A stretch of 64,000 bases of DNA, taken from contig NZ_JYNO01000017.1 in assembly GCF_000934745.1 (NCBI RefSeq), positions 1 through 64,000 on the forward strand, read 5' to 3'. Shown in pieces: positions 24,882 through 33,655 of the stretch (positions within the stretch are counted from its first letter, which is position 1; each line of letters opens with the position of its first letter). This DNA comes from Desulfonatronum thioautotrophicum (GTDB lineage: Bacteria > Desulfobacterota > Desulfovibrionia > Desulfovibrionales > Desulfonatronaceae). The notes beneath the pieces were generated by a model. That model did not search any database, was not told where the DNA came from, and saw nothing but the letters and a program-made list of their open reading frames with translations. Both the position numbers and the translations under genes were made by a program.

Positions 24882-26426
24882 TTACTCCTTCCCGCCCAGC
24901 AGCTCCTCCAACCGGGCCAGCTTGACCGTGCGCCGGGCCGCTCCCTGGAACCCATGGCAGCGCAGGACGATTCCGGCCTGGTCGGCCTGCTTTTTCAGCC
25001 CCACCAGGAATCCCAGGGCCGCGCTGTCCAGGAATTCCAGCCCTCCAGCGTCCATGTCGATCTCCAAAAAGCGGCCAGTGGCCGCAAGCCTGCCCCACTC
25101 CCTCTCGATCCGCTCCCGGAACGTATCCAGGTTGGTCACCGTCAATTCCAAAGGCAGACGCACGTTCATGGTCCCGCCGTTCAGGCCCAGGACCGTGCCC
25201 TCACGGATCAGCACGTTCAGGCTGGCCAACCGGGTCTCCAATTCCGCTTGCGAGGCTACGAGGCCCAGATAGTCGGTCAAACCGCAGGCCCGGAGAAATC
25301 TTACCACACGGGGCCGGACGTTCCAGAGCAGCAACCGGCCGTGCCGGGCTCGGCAGGCCTTGTCCAGGTTGATCAAGACCCCCAGCTCCAGGCTGCTCAG
25401 GGCCGAAGCCCGAGCCAAATCCACGACCAGGGCATGCCTGGCGGCCAGGGGCAGAGCCGTTTCCAGAAACGCGGAGACCTGACTCGGGGAAGCCAGGGGC
25501 TGAAAGGCAAGCATCCGGGCCTGGCCGCGTTCCAGAATCTCGGCGGAAGGGGGAGGCAGCTCCGGGCCGGGACGTTCGTCCGATCTGGCCAAAAATTTCA
25601 GGCGGACCGACTCCCGGACCAGGAAAAGCAGGTTCGCGGCATAGCGGCCCAGGAGCCGCCGGGGGTCGGTGAGCAGCCGCCAGAACCATTCCATGCCGAT
25701 GCTCTGAACCAGCTTCGGGGCCCGGCGCTGCACCCCGGCCAGAAAGTCCAGGGTGCCGCCGATGCCCACGGCAAGCGGGACCCCCCACTGCCGAAAGTGC
25801 ATGTTGATCCATTTTTCCTGCTTGGGCGCGCCGAAAGCCACCAGGAGCAGATCCGGCCCTGCCTGGCGCACCCGGTCCAGAATGTCCGCATGGTCCATCT
25901 CCAGAATGTCCGCCTTGGGCGGGGAATGCCAGCCGGCCAGCCGCAGCCCGGGATATCGTTGTTGCAGTTCCTCAAGGGCCTTCTGCGCCACGCCCGTGGC
26001 CGCGCCCAGGCCGAAGACGCTGAAGCCGTGATCCCGGCAGGCCTCGGCCAGCAGGGGCGTCAGGTCGCTGCCCGTGACCCGCTCCCGCAGCCGGGGACCG
26101 AACAGGCCGGACATCCAGATCAGGGGCGCGCCGTCGGCCACCACCAGGTCCGCTTCGAGCAAAATCCTTTGCAGCTCCGGATCCCGGCGGGACTGCATCA
26201 CGAAATCCAGGTTGGCCGTGGCCACGTAGCCCGGACGGCCGGAACGCATCCGCTCCACGCACCAAGCCACGGCCTCGGCAAAGGTCACGTCGTGAAACGG
26301 GATGCCCAAAATCACCAACGGGGTCGCCAACTGGTTTTCCCGAGGGGTCGTCCGAGGGGTCCGGGGGGTCCGGGGGGTCCGGGGTTGCCCTGGACCGTCG
26401 GCCGCAGCGCGGTTTACAGCTTCCAT
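24882..26426 (-). CDS. WecG/TagA/CpsF-type glycosyltransferase fused to two STAS domains
   Basis: This 514-residue protein has a Pro/Arg/Thr-repeat N-terminus, then a complete GT26 domain at about 35-240 (TANLDFVMQSRRDPELQ, VADGAPLIWMSGLFG, GAPKQEKWI, GIGGTLDFLAG). After a linker come two STAS-like domains: one with ALVVDLARASALSSLELG and one with LEFLDSAALGFLVGLKKQA, the second keeping the phosphorylatable Ser position. GT26 enzymes transfer N-acetylmannosaminuronic acid or similar sugars to lipid carriers. The fused STAS domains suggest control by phosphorylation or by docking with the PP2C/HATPase regulator at 20604-22301. The ATG at 26426 overlaps the kinase-like gene by 13 bases. Confidence 0.88.
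   Translation of the reverse strand: MEAVNRAAADGPGQPRTPRTPRTPRTTPRENQLATPLVILGIPFHDVTFAEAVAWCVERMRSGRPGYVATANLDFVMQSRRDPELQRILLEADLVVADGAPLIWMSGLFGPRLRERVTGSDLTPLLAEACRDHGFSVFGLGAATGVAQKALEELQQRYPGLRLAGWHSPPKADILEMDHADILDRVRQAGPDLLLVAFGAPKQEKWINMHFRQWGVPLAVGIGGTLDFLAGVQRRAPKLVQSIGMEWFWRLLTDPRRLLGRYAANLLFLVRESVRLKFLARSDERPGPELPPPSAEILERGQARMLAFQPLASPSQVSAFLETALPLAARHALVVDLARASALSSLELGVLINLDKACRARHGRLLLWNVRPRVVRFLRACGLTDYLGLVASQAELETRLASLNVLIREGTVLGLNGGTMNVRLPLELTVTNLDTFRERIEREWGRLAATGRFLEIDMDAGGLEFLDSAALGFLVGLKKQADQAGIVLRCHGFQGAARRTVKLARLEELLGGKE
26343..26388. repeat. Nine-base tandem repeat coding for Arg-Thr-Pro
   Basis: Copies of GGGGTCCGG and close variants run in tandem and encode (R-T-P)n in the N-terminal tail of the WecG-STAS protein, before the catalytic domain. 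The copy number could vary by slippage without changing frame. Confidence 0.8.
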
Positions 26427-27190
26427 GGGTTGTCCACCTCCATATCCAGTCCGATTTCCCGCTTCTGCCGCGCAAGCATCTCCCGCATCCGGGCCTCGGC
26501 CACCACCAGGACGCGCGGGGGCGGGGCCAATTCCCGCCGCAGCTCCGCGGCAAAGGCCAGGGCCCGATCCTGGTCCGGCTGCACGGCAAAGACGAAGCTG
26601 CCCAGCAATGTGCCCAGCATCAGGCCGTATTTTCTGGTCCACAGCCGCGGCCAGGGGGTGCGGACGTTCAGCTCGAAATCCAGACGGACCGGACGGCCAT
26701 CCGGAGCAACCACGAAGTTGGGCAGCCGGTGATCCGTGTCCAGCAGGCCCAGGCGGACCATCACCACGGTGGCCCGGACCACCTGCCGGACGAATTCGGC
26801 CTCCTGGTCGCGTGCGCCGGAGCGGACCAACCCCTTGAAATGCTCCACGGCATCGGAGCACTGCCCCAAATCCCGGCTGATCACGCCCTCGGTATGGGCG
26901 GCCTGGCCCAGCCCGGCCACGTAGGCCAAGGGTTCGGGGACGAACAGGCCGACCCGGTGCAGCTGGCCCAGGGTGCGCCATTCCCGGCGGGCCGAGTTGG
27001 TCCGGGTCCACCGCCGCACCAGGCCGCGCCACCCTGGCCGGTTCCAAAGCTTGACCACCACGCTCTCCCCTTGCGGTCCCGCCACCCGGGCAACCCGGGC
27101 ATCCCCGCTCCGCTCCCGCAAAATTTCCATATCACTGGCCGTGCCCAGGCTGACGGCCCGGGCCAGATCGACCCACTCAACGTGTCGCAT
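26414..27190 (-). CDS. Kdo/LPS kinase-like protein (RIO/WaaP-type fold)
   Basis: This 258-residue protein has a small-molecule kinase fold: a Lys-containing strand SVVVKLWNR near 40, then the catalytic loop LLDTDHRLPNFVV and the metal-binding VRLDFEL. This resembles the WaaP/InaA/RfaP family that phosphorylates LPS core sugars. The ATG at 27190 follows AAAGGA; the longer frame upstream is a mirror of another gene end. It overlaps the WecG-STAS gene, so both should be made together at the inner membrane. Confidence 0.75.
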   Translation of the reverse strand: MRHVEWVDLARAVSLGTASDMEILRERSGDARVARVAGPQGESVVVKLWNRPGWRGLVRRWTRTNSARREWRTLGQLHRVGLFVPEPLAYVAGLGQAAHTEGVISRDLGQCSDAVEHFKGLVRSGARDQEAEFVRQVVRATVVMVRLGLLDTDHRLPNFVVAPDGRPVRLDFELNVRTPWPRLWTRKYGLMLGTLLGSFVFAVQPDQDRALAFAAELRRELAPPPRVLVVAEARMREMLARQKREIGLDMEVDNPWKL

Positions 27191-27236
27191 GACGTCCTTT
27201 GCCCTCTGGTTACCCTTTTTGGTTCGCGCAAGCCCC

Positions 27237-28676
27237 CTACCGCTTCCGAATCGCCCCCCACGCCTTCCAAGCCCCAAGCAGCAACGGCGGAGCAGCGGCG
27301 CAACACACAAGCAGGGCGTACGTCAAGGCCGGGGCTGCTGTGCTAACCTGGTCCAGCAACAGTGCCAGGGGCAGTGTGTAGGCCAGCAGCCCCACGGTGA
27401 ACAGGGCGCTTTGCCGGGCCATGACCATGTTCTGCTCGGGCAGTGAGGAAAGGAGAAAGACGTGGGCCAGCAGGTTGGCGGTGGCCATGCCCAGGATGAA
27501 GCCCGGCAGCCCCAGAGCCAGATATCCGGGCAGGGCCAGGACCATGGCGCAGGTGGTCAGCAGGTTGGCGGAGAACAGGACCTTGGGCCTGCCCAGAGCC
27601 AGGGGGATGCGGTCCATGCTGGAGACCAGGATGCTGGTCCAGGTGAACAGGGCCAGCCACTGGGAGATCCTCCCGGCGTCCGCGTACCGGTTGTCGTACA
27701 GGGTGCCGAAGAACAGGGGCGCGCCCAGGGCGAACACGGCGCAGACCGCGCCGCTGAGCCAGAGCACCGGGGCGCGGGCCTTCAGGCAGGCGGCGACCAG
27801 GCGCGGAGGATCGTCCTGCAGCCGGGACAGCAGCGGAAAAATGACCGTGGAGCTGAGACGGCTGGAGACGTGGATGGCCACGCGGGCAAAGGTCAGGCCG
27901 ATGCTGTACACCCCCAGCTCGGCCATGGTCAGCAACCGGCCCAGCATCAGCTTGTCCAGGTGCGCGGCCAGGAAGGTCACCAGGGTGCTCAGGAAAACCC
28001 ATTTGCCGAACCGGAACAGCTCGATTCCGGCTGTCCTGTCCCAGCCCGGCCTGTCCCCGGGGCCCGGGTTCCAGAGATGGCTGAGCAGCACCCTGACCAG
28101 GCCGAAGGCCAATCCCCCGGCCACCAGGGCCCAGACGTCGCGGGAAACCCAGGCCCAGCCGATCATCACGGCAATGGAGAATACCTGGGGAATCAGTTCC
28201 AGGGCCGTGACCCGGCCCAGAGCCATTTTCCGGTTCAGCAGAAACACACCGGTGGAAGTGAACCCGCCGATCAGGGCGGTCAGCCCGGCCACCGGAAGCA
28301 TCACGGTCAGCATTTCGGCCATGGGGTCGTTGGCCGAGAAAAACGCCGCCACGGGCAGGGCCAGGGCGCAGGTGGCCAGCCAGAGCAGTACCCCCCGGCC
28401 GATCTGGATGGTCCAGGCCGTGCGCAAAAAGGCCGGTTCCTGGCCGCGCTTGTTCTGGATGATGCTCGGCCCGATGCCCACGTCGGAGAACATCTGCAAC
28501 CCGTGCAGAAAGACGTTCACCAGGGCCATCAGGCCGAAAGCCTCGGGAAACAGCAACCGGGCCAGAACCAGATTGCTGCCCAGACGAAGAACCTGGGAGC
28601 CGCCGTAGCCGATCAGGGTCCACATGGAGCCGCGCACGGCCTGGTCTTTGCGCGAGGAGGGTTCAGGAGCGGTCAT
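27237..28676 (-). CDS. Wzx-type polysaccharide flippase
   Basis: This 479-residue membrane protein has about 12-14 hydrophobic helices and the MOP-superfamily N-terminus (VRGSMWTLIGYGGSQVLRLG, then ARLLFPEAFGLMALVNVFL). Members move undecaprenyl-linked repeat units across the inner membrane. It heads the final part of the polysaccharide locus before the signalling array. The ribosome site before the ATG is weak. Confidence 0.88.
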   Translation of the reverse strand: MTAPEPSSRKDQAVRGSMWTLIGYGGSQVLRLGSNLVLARLLFPEAFGLMALVNVFLHGLQMFSDVGIGPSIIQNKRGQEPAFLRTAWTIQIGRGVLLWLATCALALPVAAFFSANDPMAEMLTVMLPVAGLTALIGGFTSTGVFLLNRKMALGRVTALELIPQVFSIAVMIGWAWVSRDVWALVAGGLAFGLVRVLLSHLWNPGPGDRPGWDRTAGIELFRFGKWVFLSTLVTFLAAHLDKLMLGRLLTMAELGVYSIGLTFARVAIHVSSRLSSTVIFPLLSRLQDDPPRLVAACLKARAPVLWLSGAVCAVFALGAPLFFGTLYDNRYADAGRISQWLALFTWTSILVSSMDRIPLALGRPKVLFSANLLTTCAMVLALPGYLALGLPGFILGMATANLLAHVFLLSSLPEQNMVMARQSALFTVGLLAYTLPLALLLDQVSTAAPALTYALLVCCAAAPPLLLGAWKAWGAIRKR

Positions 28677-28706
28677 GGGAAGTGGAGACCAGCATCATCG
28701 CCGAGA

Positions 28707-30359
28707 TCACGCAGCCACCTCCACCCGGTCCCTCCCCCCTTCCTTGGCCCTGTACAGGACCTGGTCCGCGCGGGCCAGGATGGTGTCCGTTGTATCTCCG
28801 GCAGCGAGCTGGCTGAGGCCGATGCTCACGGTATAGGACACGGGTCCGGCATCCGTTTCCACGGATGCGGAACGGATGGTCAGGCCCAGCCTGTTGGCCA
28901 GTCGGACGCCCTGTGCGGCATCGGTTTCCGGGAGCAGCACGGCGAATTCCTCTCCGCCCAAACGGCCGGGGATGTCCGTTTCGCGAATGGTTTGGCGCAA
29001 CACTTCCGCGAAATGCCGGAGCACGTCGTCGCCTCCGGCGTGGCCGTAGGCGTCGTTGATCTTCTTGAAGTGGTCCAGGTCCATCATCATCACGGTCAAA
29101 GGCTTGCCATAGCGCTTCTGGCGGGCAATTTCCTGCTCCAACCCTTCGGTGAAGGCCCGACGATTGTATAGTCCGGTCAGCCCGTCGGTATGGGCCAGCC
29201 GCTTGAGTTCTTCCTCGGCGGCCACACGCTCCGAAATGTCCCGGGCCTGGGCCACGTTGTATTCCTCACTCTCGAAATGCAGGTAATCAAGGGATAATTC
29301 CACCGGAAATATCGTGCCATCCTTGCGCCGGTGCCGGGATTGAATCAGCAGATGGCCGCTATTCTTCAAATCCCGCCAGTGTAAGGGCCAAATCTCCGGG
29401 GTGAAGTCCGGGTCGATACCCGGCACACCCATGGCCTTCAGTTCCGCCATTGAATAGCCAAGATTCCGGCAGGCCGCGGGATTGACGTAGTCGAATCCGC
29501 CATCTTCCCGGATCCAGAAAATGCTGTCCACGGATTTTTCAAGGGAAAAACGGGACAGACGCAGGTCGCGTTCCGCGGCCTTGCGCTCCGTAATATCCCG
29601 AATAATGCTTACAAGATAAATGCTGGCCCGACTGCGAAACATAGACAACGACAGTTCCACCACCAGTTCCCGCCCTTCTTTGTGCCGGGCCGGAATCTCC
29701 ATGGTCTGCCCGTGTCGAGCGCCCTGGCCCAGCCTTGCTGTGGCGGCCAAAGCCTGTTCATACATCAGACGAAAGCGTTGTGGAGCGATCAAATCGCCCA
29801 GGAAGCGATCCACCGCCTCGTCTTCGGTGTACCCGAAAATCAGCTCGGCGGCGGTATTCCAGAGGGAAACCCGACCATCTTCAGCAACCATGACCATTGC
29901 GTCCTTGGCCGCCTGCATCAGGGTTTTCAACAGTCTGCGGTTTTCCCCCAGGGCCTGGTCGGCCTGGAACCTGGCCAGGGCATGGCGCAGGCTGCGCAGG
30001 ATGCTGTTCTGGTCCAGGTCGCCCTTGACCAGATAGTCCTGCGCTCCCAGATCTAGAGCCTGCAAGGCCAGTTCCGGATCGTCATGGCCGGTGAAGATGA
30101 CCACCGGGGTTTCACCCGCCAGGGCCAGACAGGCCCGCAAGGTGTCCAGGCCCGTGGAGTCGGGCAAGGAGAGGTCCAGAAGCACGACGTCGAAGGTCCG
30201 GGCTTCCAGGCGTTCTCCGGCATCCCCCAGACTGGTGACCCAGGTCGGTTCAAAGCGGCCGAAGCGCTCATCCCGCAGGGCATGACGGATCAGTCCCGCG
30301 TCCCCCGGGTCGTCCTCCACCAGCAGAACCTGAAAAGAAGCGCTTTCGCCGGCCATCAT
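28707..30359 (-). CDS. REC-PAS-PAS-GGDEF diguanylate cyclase
   Basis: This 550-residue soluble protein has a receiver (VEDDPGDAGLIRHAL; acceptor in VVLLDLSLPDS), two PAS domains (about 130-260 and 260-380) and a GGDEF domain with an active GGEEF site and an RETD inhibitory site five residues before it. It should make c-di-GMP and be feedback inhibited. It overlaps the single-domain regulator upstream by four bases. The receiver is close to those at 32385, 40709 and 44217. Confidence 0.92.
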   Translation of the reverse strand: MMAGESASFQVLLVEDDPGDAGLIRHALRDERFGRFEPTWVTSLGDAGERLEARTFDVVLLDLSLPDSTGLDTLRACLALAGETPVVIFTGHDDPELALQALDLGAQDYLVKGDLDQNSILRSLRHALARFQADQALGENRRLLKTLMQAAKDAMVMVAEDGRVSLWNTAAELIFGYTEDEAVDRFLGDLIAPQRFRLMYEQALAATARLGQGARHGQTMEIPARHKEGRELVVELSLSMFRSRASIYLVSIIRDITERKAAERDLRLSRFSLEKSVDSIFWIREDGGFDYVNPAACRNLGYSMAELKAMGVPGIDPDFTPEIWPLHWRDLKNSGHLLIQSRHRRKDGTIFPVELSLDYLHFESEEYNVAQARDISERVAAEEELKRLAHTDGLTGLYNRRAFTEGLEQEIARQKRYGKPLTVMMMDLDHFKKINDAYGHAGGDDVLRHFAEVLRQTIRETDIPGRLGGEEFAVLLPETDAAQGVRLANRLGLTIRSASVETDAGPVSYTVSIGLSQLAAGDTTDTILARADQVLYRAKEGGRDRVEVAA

Positions 30360-30805
30360 CCCTCCCGGGGCAGCCGGACCAGGGCGAACCAGTACTCTTC
30401 CAGCCCCCGAATCACGGAAATAAACTGGTCCATGTCCATGGGCTTGACCACGTACCCGCTGGCCCCGAGCTGATAGGTGGCCACCACGTCCCGCTCCACG
30501 TCCGAGGTGGTCAGGATGATCACCGGGATATGCTTCAGGTCGGAATCCTGCTTCATCTCCGCCAGCAGTTCCCGCCCGTTCATTCGGGGCATGTTCAGGT
30601 CCAGCAGGACAATATCCGGGGTCGGGGCGTCATGGAACCGATCCACGGACCGTCGCAGAAACTCCAGGGCTTCCACGCCGTCGAAAACATGGTGCAATTG
30701 ATTGACACCCCGGCTTTCCTTCAGGGAAACGCGCACCAAATGCGCATCCGCCGGTTCATCCTCCACCAGGAGGATGTGAAAGGGTTTGATGTCTTTTAGG
30801 GTCAT
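30356..30805 (-). CDS. Single-domain response regulator (Rcp1-like)
   Basis: This 149-residue receiver has VEDEPADAHLVR, acceptor Asp in IVLLDLNMPRMNG, ILTTS and YVVKPMD. The loop and length resemble Rcp1-type regulators that pair with HHLQEP-type kinases, such as the one at 30860-32395 upstream. It feeds into the overlapping diguanylate cyclase gene. Confidence 0.88.
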   Translation of the reverse strand: MTLKDIKPFHILLVEDEPADAHLVRVSLKESRGVNQLHHVFDGVEALEFLRRSVDRFHDAPTPDIVLLDLNMPRMNGRELLAEMKQDSDLKHIPVIILTTSDVERDVVATYQLGASGYVVKPMDMDQFISVIRGLEEYWFALVRLPREG

Positions 30806-30859
30806 GATGATCTCTGGAAGGGTGAAGAGTGAAGGTTGAAGGTTGAAGGATGAGACCGG

Positions 30860-32395
30860 CTACACAATTCCGGGCAGCTCCACAATTACGGCGATCCCGC
30901 CCAGGTCCGAGTCCTCGATCCACACGCGTCCTCCGCGGCTTTCCACGATGCGGCGGACAATGGCCAGGCCGATGCCGGTCCCGGTGGGCGTTGATCTGGA
31001 ATGGATACGTTCAAAAACCTCGAAAACCCGCTCCCGGTACTCCGCTGGAATGCCCGGGCCGTTGTCCGCGATGCGCAGGGTTGCGCCCTGGCTGGTCCTG
31101 AGGCCGGAGACTTCCAGGCGTGGGGCCAGGTCCGGGCGACGGTGGGCCAGGGCGTTTTCCACCAGAATCGCGAACAGTTTTGTGAGTCTGGAGCGGTCCA
31201 GGTCCACCTTGGGCAGGTCCGTGACGAGGATTTCAGCCCCGGTTTCCTGGATCAAGGCCTGATGTTGCGCCAGGACGTCTTGCAGCAGGGGGGCCGGGTC
31301 CAGGGGCCGGACTTCTCCCAGCGGGGCGCCGGCGGCCAGGTAGAGCTGGATGTCCTGGATCAGCGTGCGCAACCGCAACGCGCTCTGGCTGATGAATTCG
31401 AGTTCCTGCAGCGGTTCCGGGTCGCTGATTTTGCCGTACAGGGAAACACGCAGCCGTTGCGCGAAACTGACCAGTCGGCGGGCCGGTTCCTGGAGGTGAT
31501 GGGCGGAAATCTCGGCAAACCGCCGCAGTTCCGCGTTGGCCCGGCTCAGACTGGCCTCGCTCTGACGCAGGGCGGCCAGTTGGTGTTTCAAGTCCCGGCG
31601 CATCTGGTCCAGGGAGCGGGACAGGGATCGGATTTCCAATGGTCCGGCAGCGGGCAGGGCCAGGTCCAGATCGCCGGAGGCCATCCGGTCCGCGGACGCG
31701 GTCAGGCTGGAGATGGGCGCGATCATCCGTCGGGACAGCACCAGAACAACGGGAAACGCCCCGATCATGACCAGCGTGAAGACCATCAACCCCGCTCCCA
31801 GGGCGTCGCGGAGAATGGCCCTGTAGGCGGTCAGCTGGATGCTGGCCCCGAACATGTAGGTCCGGCCACGCCCGTCCTGCCGGGGGGCCAGAACCATCCG
31901 GCCCTGGCCCCATTCGTTGTGAAACGTGGAAAACACCGGTTCGGTGCGTGCCTCCAGGGCCGGGTTGAAAGATGCGGGATCCCGGTGCGCCTCGAAAAAA
32001 CCGGCCACTGGAGACGTCGGGTCGTGAATGTCCGAATGGGTGGCCGTGGTGAAGACCAGCGTGCCTTCCTCCAGCTCCAGGACGCTCCAGAGGTACTGCA
32101 GGCCCAGACGCCGGCAAAGGTCGTTGTTCCGCTCCACGATGGCCGCGAATTCCCGATCCGAAAGGGATTCCGGCCCGTCCAGGCCGTCATGGAAGTCCGG
32201 GCCGACGATTTCCCGGAGCATCTCCACGGCCATCAGCAGCCGGGCATCCGCCGCGGCCATCATGTCCGCGGTTTTGGAGCGGACCAGGATGGTCGAGAAG
32301 AGCGCGGCGATAAGCAGGGCAAGGAGCAGCAGGCCGCGCATCCAGACGAACAGTATCCCGCGCGCTGCGCGGCCCGGTACGCGGTTATCGGACAT
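30860..32395 (-). CDS. Membrane sensor histidine kinase (HAMP, HHLQEP-type)
   Basis: This 511-residue kinase has a first membrane helix at about 15-38, a periplasmic domain to about 185, a second helix (GLMVFTLVMIGAFPVVLVLS), a HAMP linker, a phosphoacceptor helix with EISAHHLQEPARRL and a HATPase with NGPGIPAEYRERVFEVFERI. The acceptor helix is of the phytochrome-like type that usually works with Rcp1-like regulators, which lie on both sides. The ATG at 32395 overlaps the upstream regulator stop. Its closest relative in the window is the kinase at 33656. Confidence 0.9.
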   Translation of the reverse strand: MSDNRVPGRAARGILFVWMRGLLLLALLIAALFSTILVRSKTADMMAAADARLLMAVEMLREIVGPDFHDGLDGPESLSDREFAAIVERNNDLCRRLGLQYLWSVLELEEGTLVFTTATHSDIHDPTSPVAGFFEAHRDPASFNPALEARTEPVFSTFHNEWGQGRMVLAPRQDGRGRTYMFGASIQLTAYRAILRDALGAGLMVFTLVMIGAFPVVLVLSRRMIAPISSLTASADRMASGDLDLALPAAGPLEIRSLSRSLDQMRRDLKHQLAALRQSEASLSRANAELRRFAEISAHHLQEPARRLVSFAQRLRVSLYGKISDPEPLQELEFISQSALRLRTLIQDIQLYLAAGAPLGEVRPLDPAPLLQDVLAQHQALIQETGAEILVTDLPKVDLDRSRLTKLFAILVENALAHRRPDLAPRLEVSGLRTSQGATLRIADNGPGIPAEYRERVFEVFERIHSRSTPTGTGIGLAIVRRIVESRGGRVWIEDSDLGGIAVIVELPGIV

Positions 32396-32894
32396 CACCC
32401 CCCTCCACGCTGTTCACCTCGGCCCGAAGCGCCTCGGCTTGCAGCTCCACCTCGGCCAGGAGTTCCGCGACAGCCTCGCCGCGCCCGGCCTTGCAGGCCC
32501 GTTCCAATCGGTCGCACGCCTTGCTCAGCGCCCGGCCCAGGCTGTCGGCATCGCAGGCCCCCTTGAACAGATAGTCCTGGGCGCCCATGTCCATGACCCG
32601 CCGGGCCAGGTCCAGGTCGTCATTGCCGGTCAGCACCACCACGGGAACATCCCCGGCCATGTCCAGTCCGGCCAGGACCGTGTCCTGACCCTCGCTGTCC
32701 GGCAAATTCAGGTCCAGCAGCAACGCGTGGATGGTTGTGGAGGAAAAGACCGCCCCGGCCTCGTCCATGGTCCGGACCCAGGTCACGTCAAAACGTTCGA
32801 ACCGGTTCTCGCGCAAGGCGTCACGGATCAGCCCGGCATCTCCCGGGTCGTCCTCCACCAGCAGGACGTGCGATATTGTCTTTTCAGAGGTCAT
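32385..32894 (-). CDS. Single-domain response regulator with helical tail
   Basis: This 169-residue protein has a receiver (VEDDPGDAGLIRDALRE; acceptor in ALLLDLNLPDS; FKGACD in the last loop with Lys kept) and a C-terminal Glu/Ala-rich helix. It is coupled to the sensor kinase that follows. Eighteen bases upstream of its ATG begins a copy of the ~300-bp repeat. Confidence 0.88.
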   Translation of the reverse strand: MTSEKTISHVLLVEDDPGDAGLIRDALRENRFERFDVTWVRTMDEAGAVFSSTTIHALLLDLNLPDSEGQDTVLAGLDMAGDVPVVVLTGNDDLDLARRVMDMGAQDYLFKGACDADSLGRALSKACDRLERACKAGRGEAVAELLAEVELQAEALRAEVNSVEGGDVR

Positions 32895-32911
32895 TGCGTC
32901 TCCACGTTGCT

Positions 32912-33617
32912 TATACTGCTTGAGGTTGAATATTTAAACGTGGGTATGCACATGTTTCCGGTATGCAAGCATAAAACTACAGCGAAACTTTTGTTTTCTC
33001 CGTCCGAGGAAGCTTGGGCTTGTTCATTTTCTTTATCTGGAACTACGGAAATGGTATACGTTCACTACGATTTGCCGAGTAGGTTCCAGCAATCCTGAAG
33101 GGATTTAATCGTATAGCCGGTGGTTTCAACCACCGGGAGATGAAAATTACAGGTTTTGAGTCCTGAAGGGACGATATTTCATGCGGAAATAATAAAAAAA
33201 TGTCGTCCTTTCAGGACTATCCGATAAATCCCCCCAAATCCGGTGGTTGAAACCACCGGCTATACGATTTCTCCCCTTCAGGGAGATGAAGCAAGATGCC
33301 ACACGACCTTCCCTGGAAACCGGAGTCAGATGCATACCCAGGTATTTAAAAATTTACTGGCGCTCCAAGCAGAGCATCGCTATTTTTTGGCCGGCGTTGC
33401 ATCATTTTAGGCCGCCCTTTCAGGGCTGTTATTGTTGGGGTGCGTTTTACCCAGGGCTACGGTAGTTCGCCCCTTCAGGGCTTGTCTGAAGCCCCAACGG
33501 GGCGACATATTATAGCCCAGGGCAACGCCCTGGGTAGATGAAGTTAAAACAAAAACAGCCCTGTAAGGGCGGCATAAAGGCATCACCGGAAAAATTTCTT
33601 ATTGTTTCACCAGTATA
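32912..33617. repeat. ~300-bp self-complementary repeat, copy 1, interrupted by an insertion
   Basis: The left end (32912-32938, TATACTGCTTGAGGTTGAA...) matches the left ends at 56641 and 49882. The rest (33343-33617) matches 56661-56946 and the second copy closely, including the GCCCTTTCAGGGC and CCCAGGGC palindromic pieces and the end ATTGTTTCACCAGTATAAA. Between the two parts lies the 404-bp element described separately. No gene is present in the whole 32895-33655 gap. Confidence 0.85.
32939..33342. mobile_element. 404-bp MITE-like insertion with TIRs and 8-bp duplication
   Basis: The element begins CGTGGGTATGCA and ends with the inverse, TGCATACCCAGG; about 19 of the first 24 positions pair. 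It is flanked by TATTTAAA at 32931-32938 and again at 33343-33350, an apparent 8-bp target duplication. Inside are exact 30-base inverted arms at 33107-33136 and 33240-33269 (CCGGTGGTTTCAACCACCGG core) and an inner pair around TCCTGAAGGGACGA. It has no open reading frame for a transposase, so it would be moved by one elsewhere. Confidence 0.75.
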
Positions 33618-33655
33618 AAAAGACTCCGCTTGGAGTCGGCAAATTGCGCTTGCGA

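Noticed and set aside
26427-27047. N-terminal extension of the WecG-STAS gene up to 27047
   Set aside because: The extra sequence mirrors the Kdo-kinase-like gene in another frame; the ATG at 26426 begins the plausible protein.
32895-33655. CRISPR array from the repeated palindromes
   Set aside because: There are no regularly spaced direct repeats with unique spacers; the repeats are palindromic elements of different kinds, and no cas gene is present.
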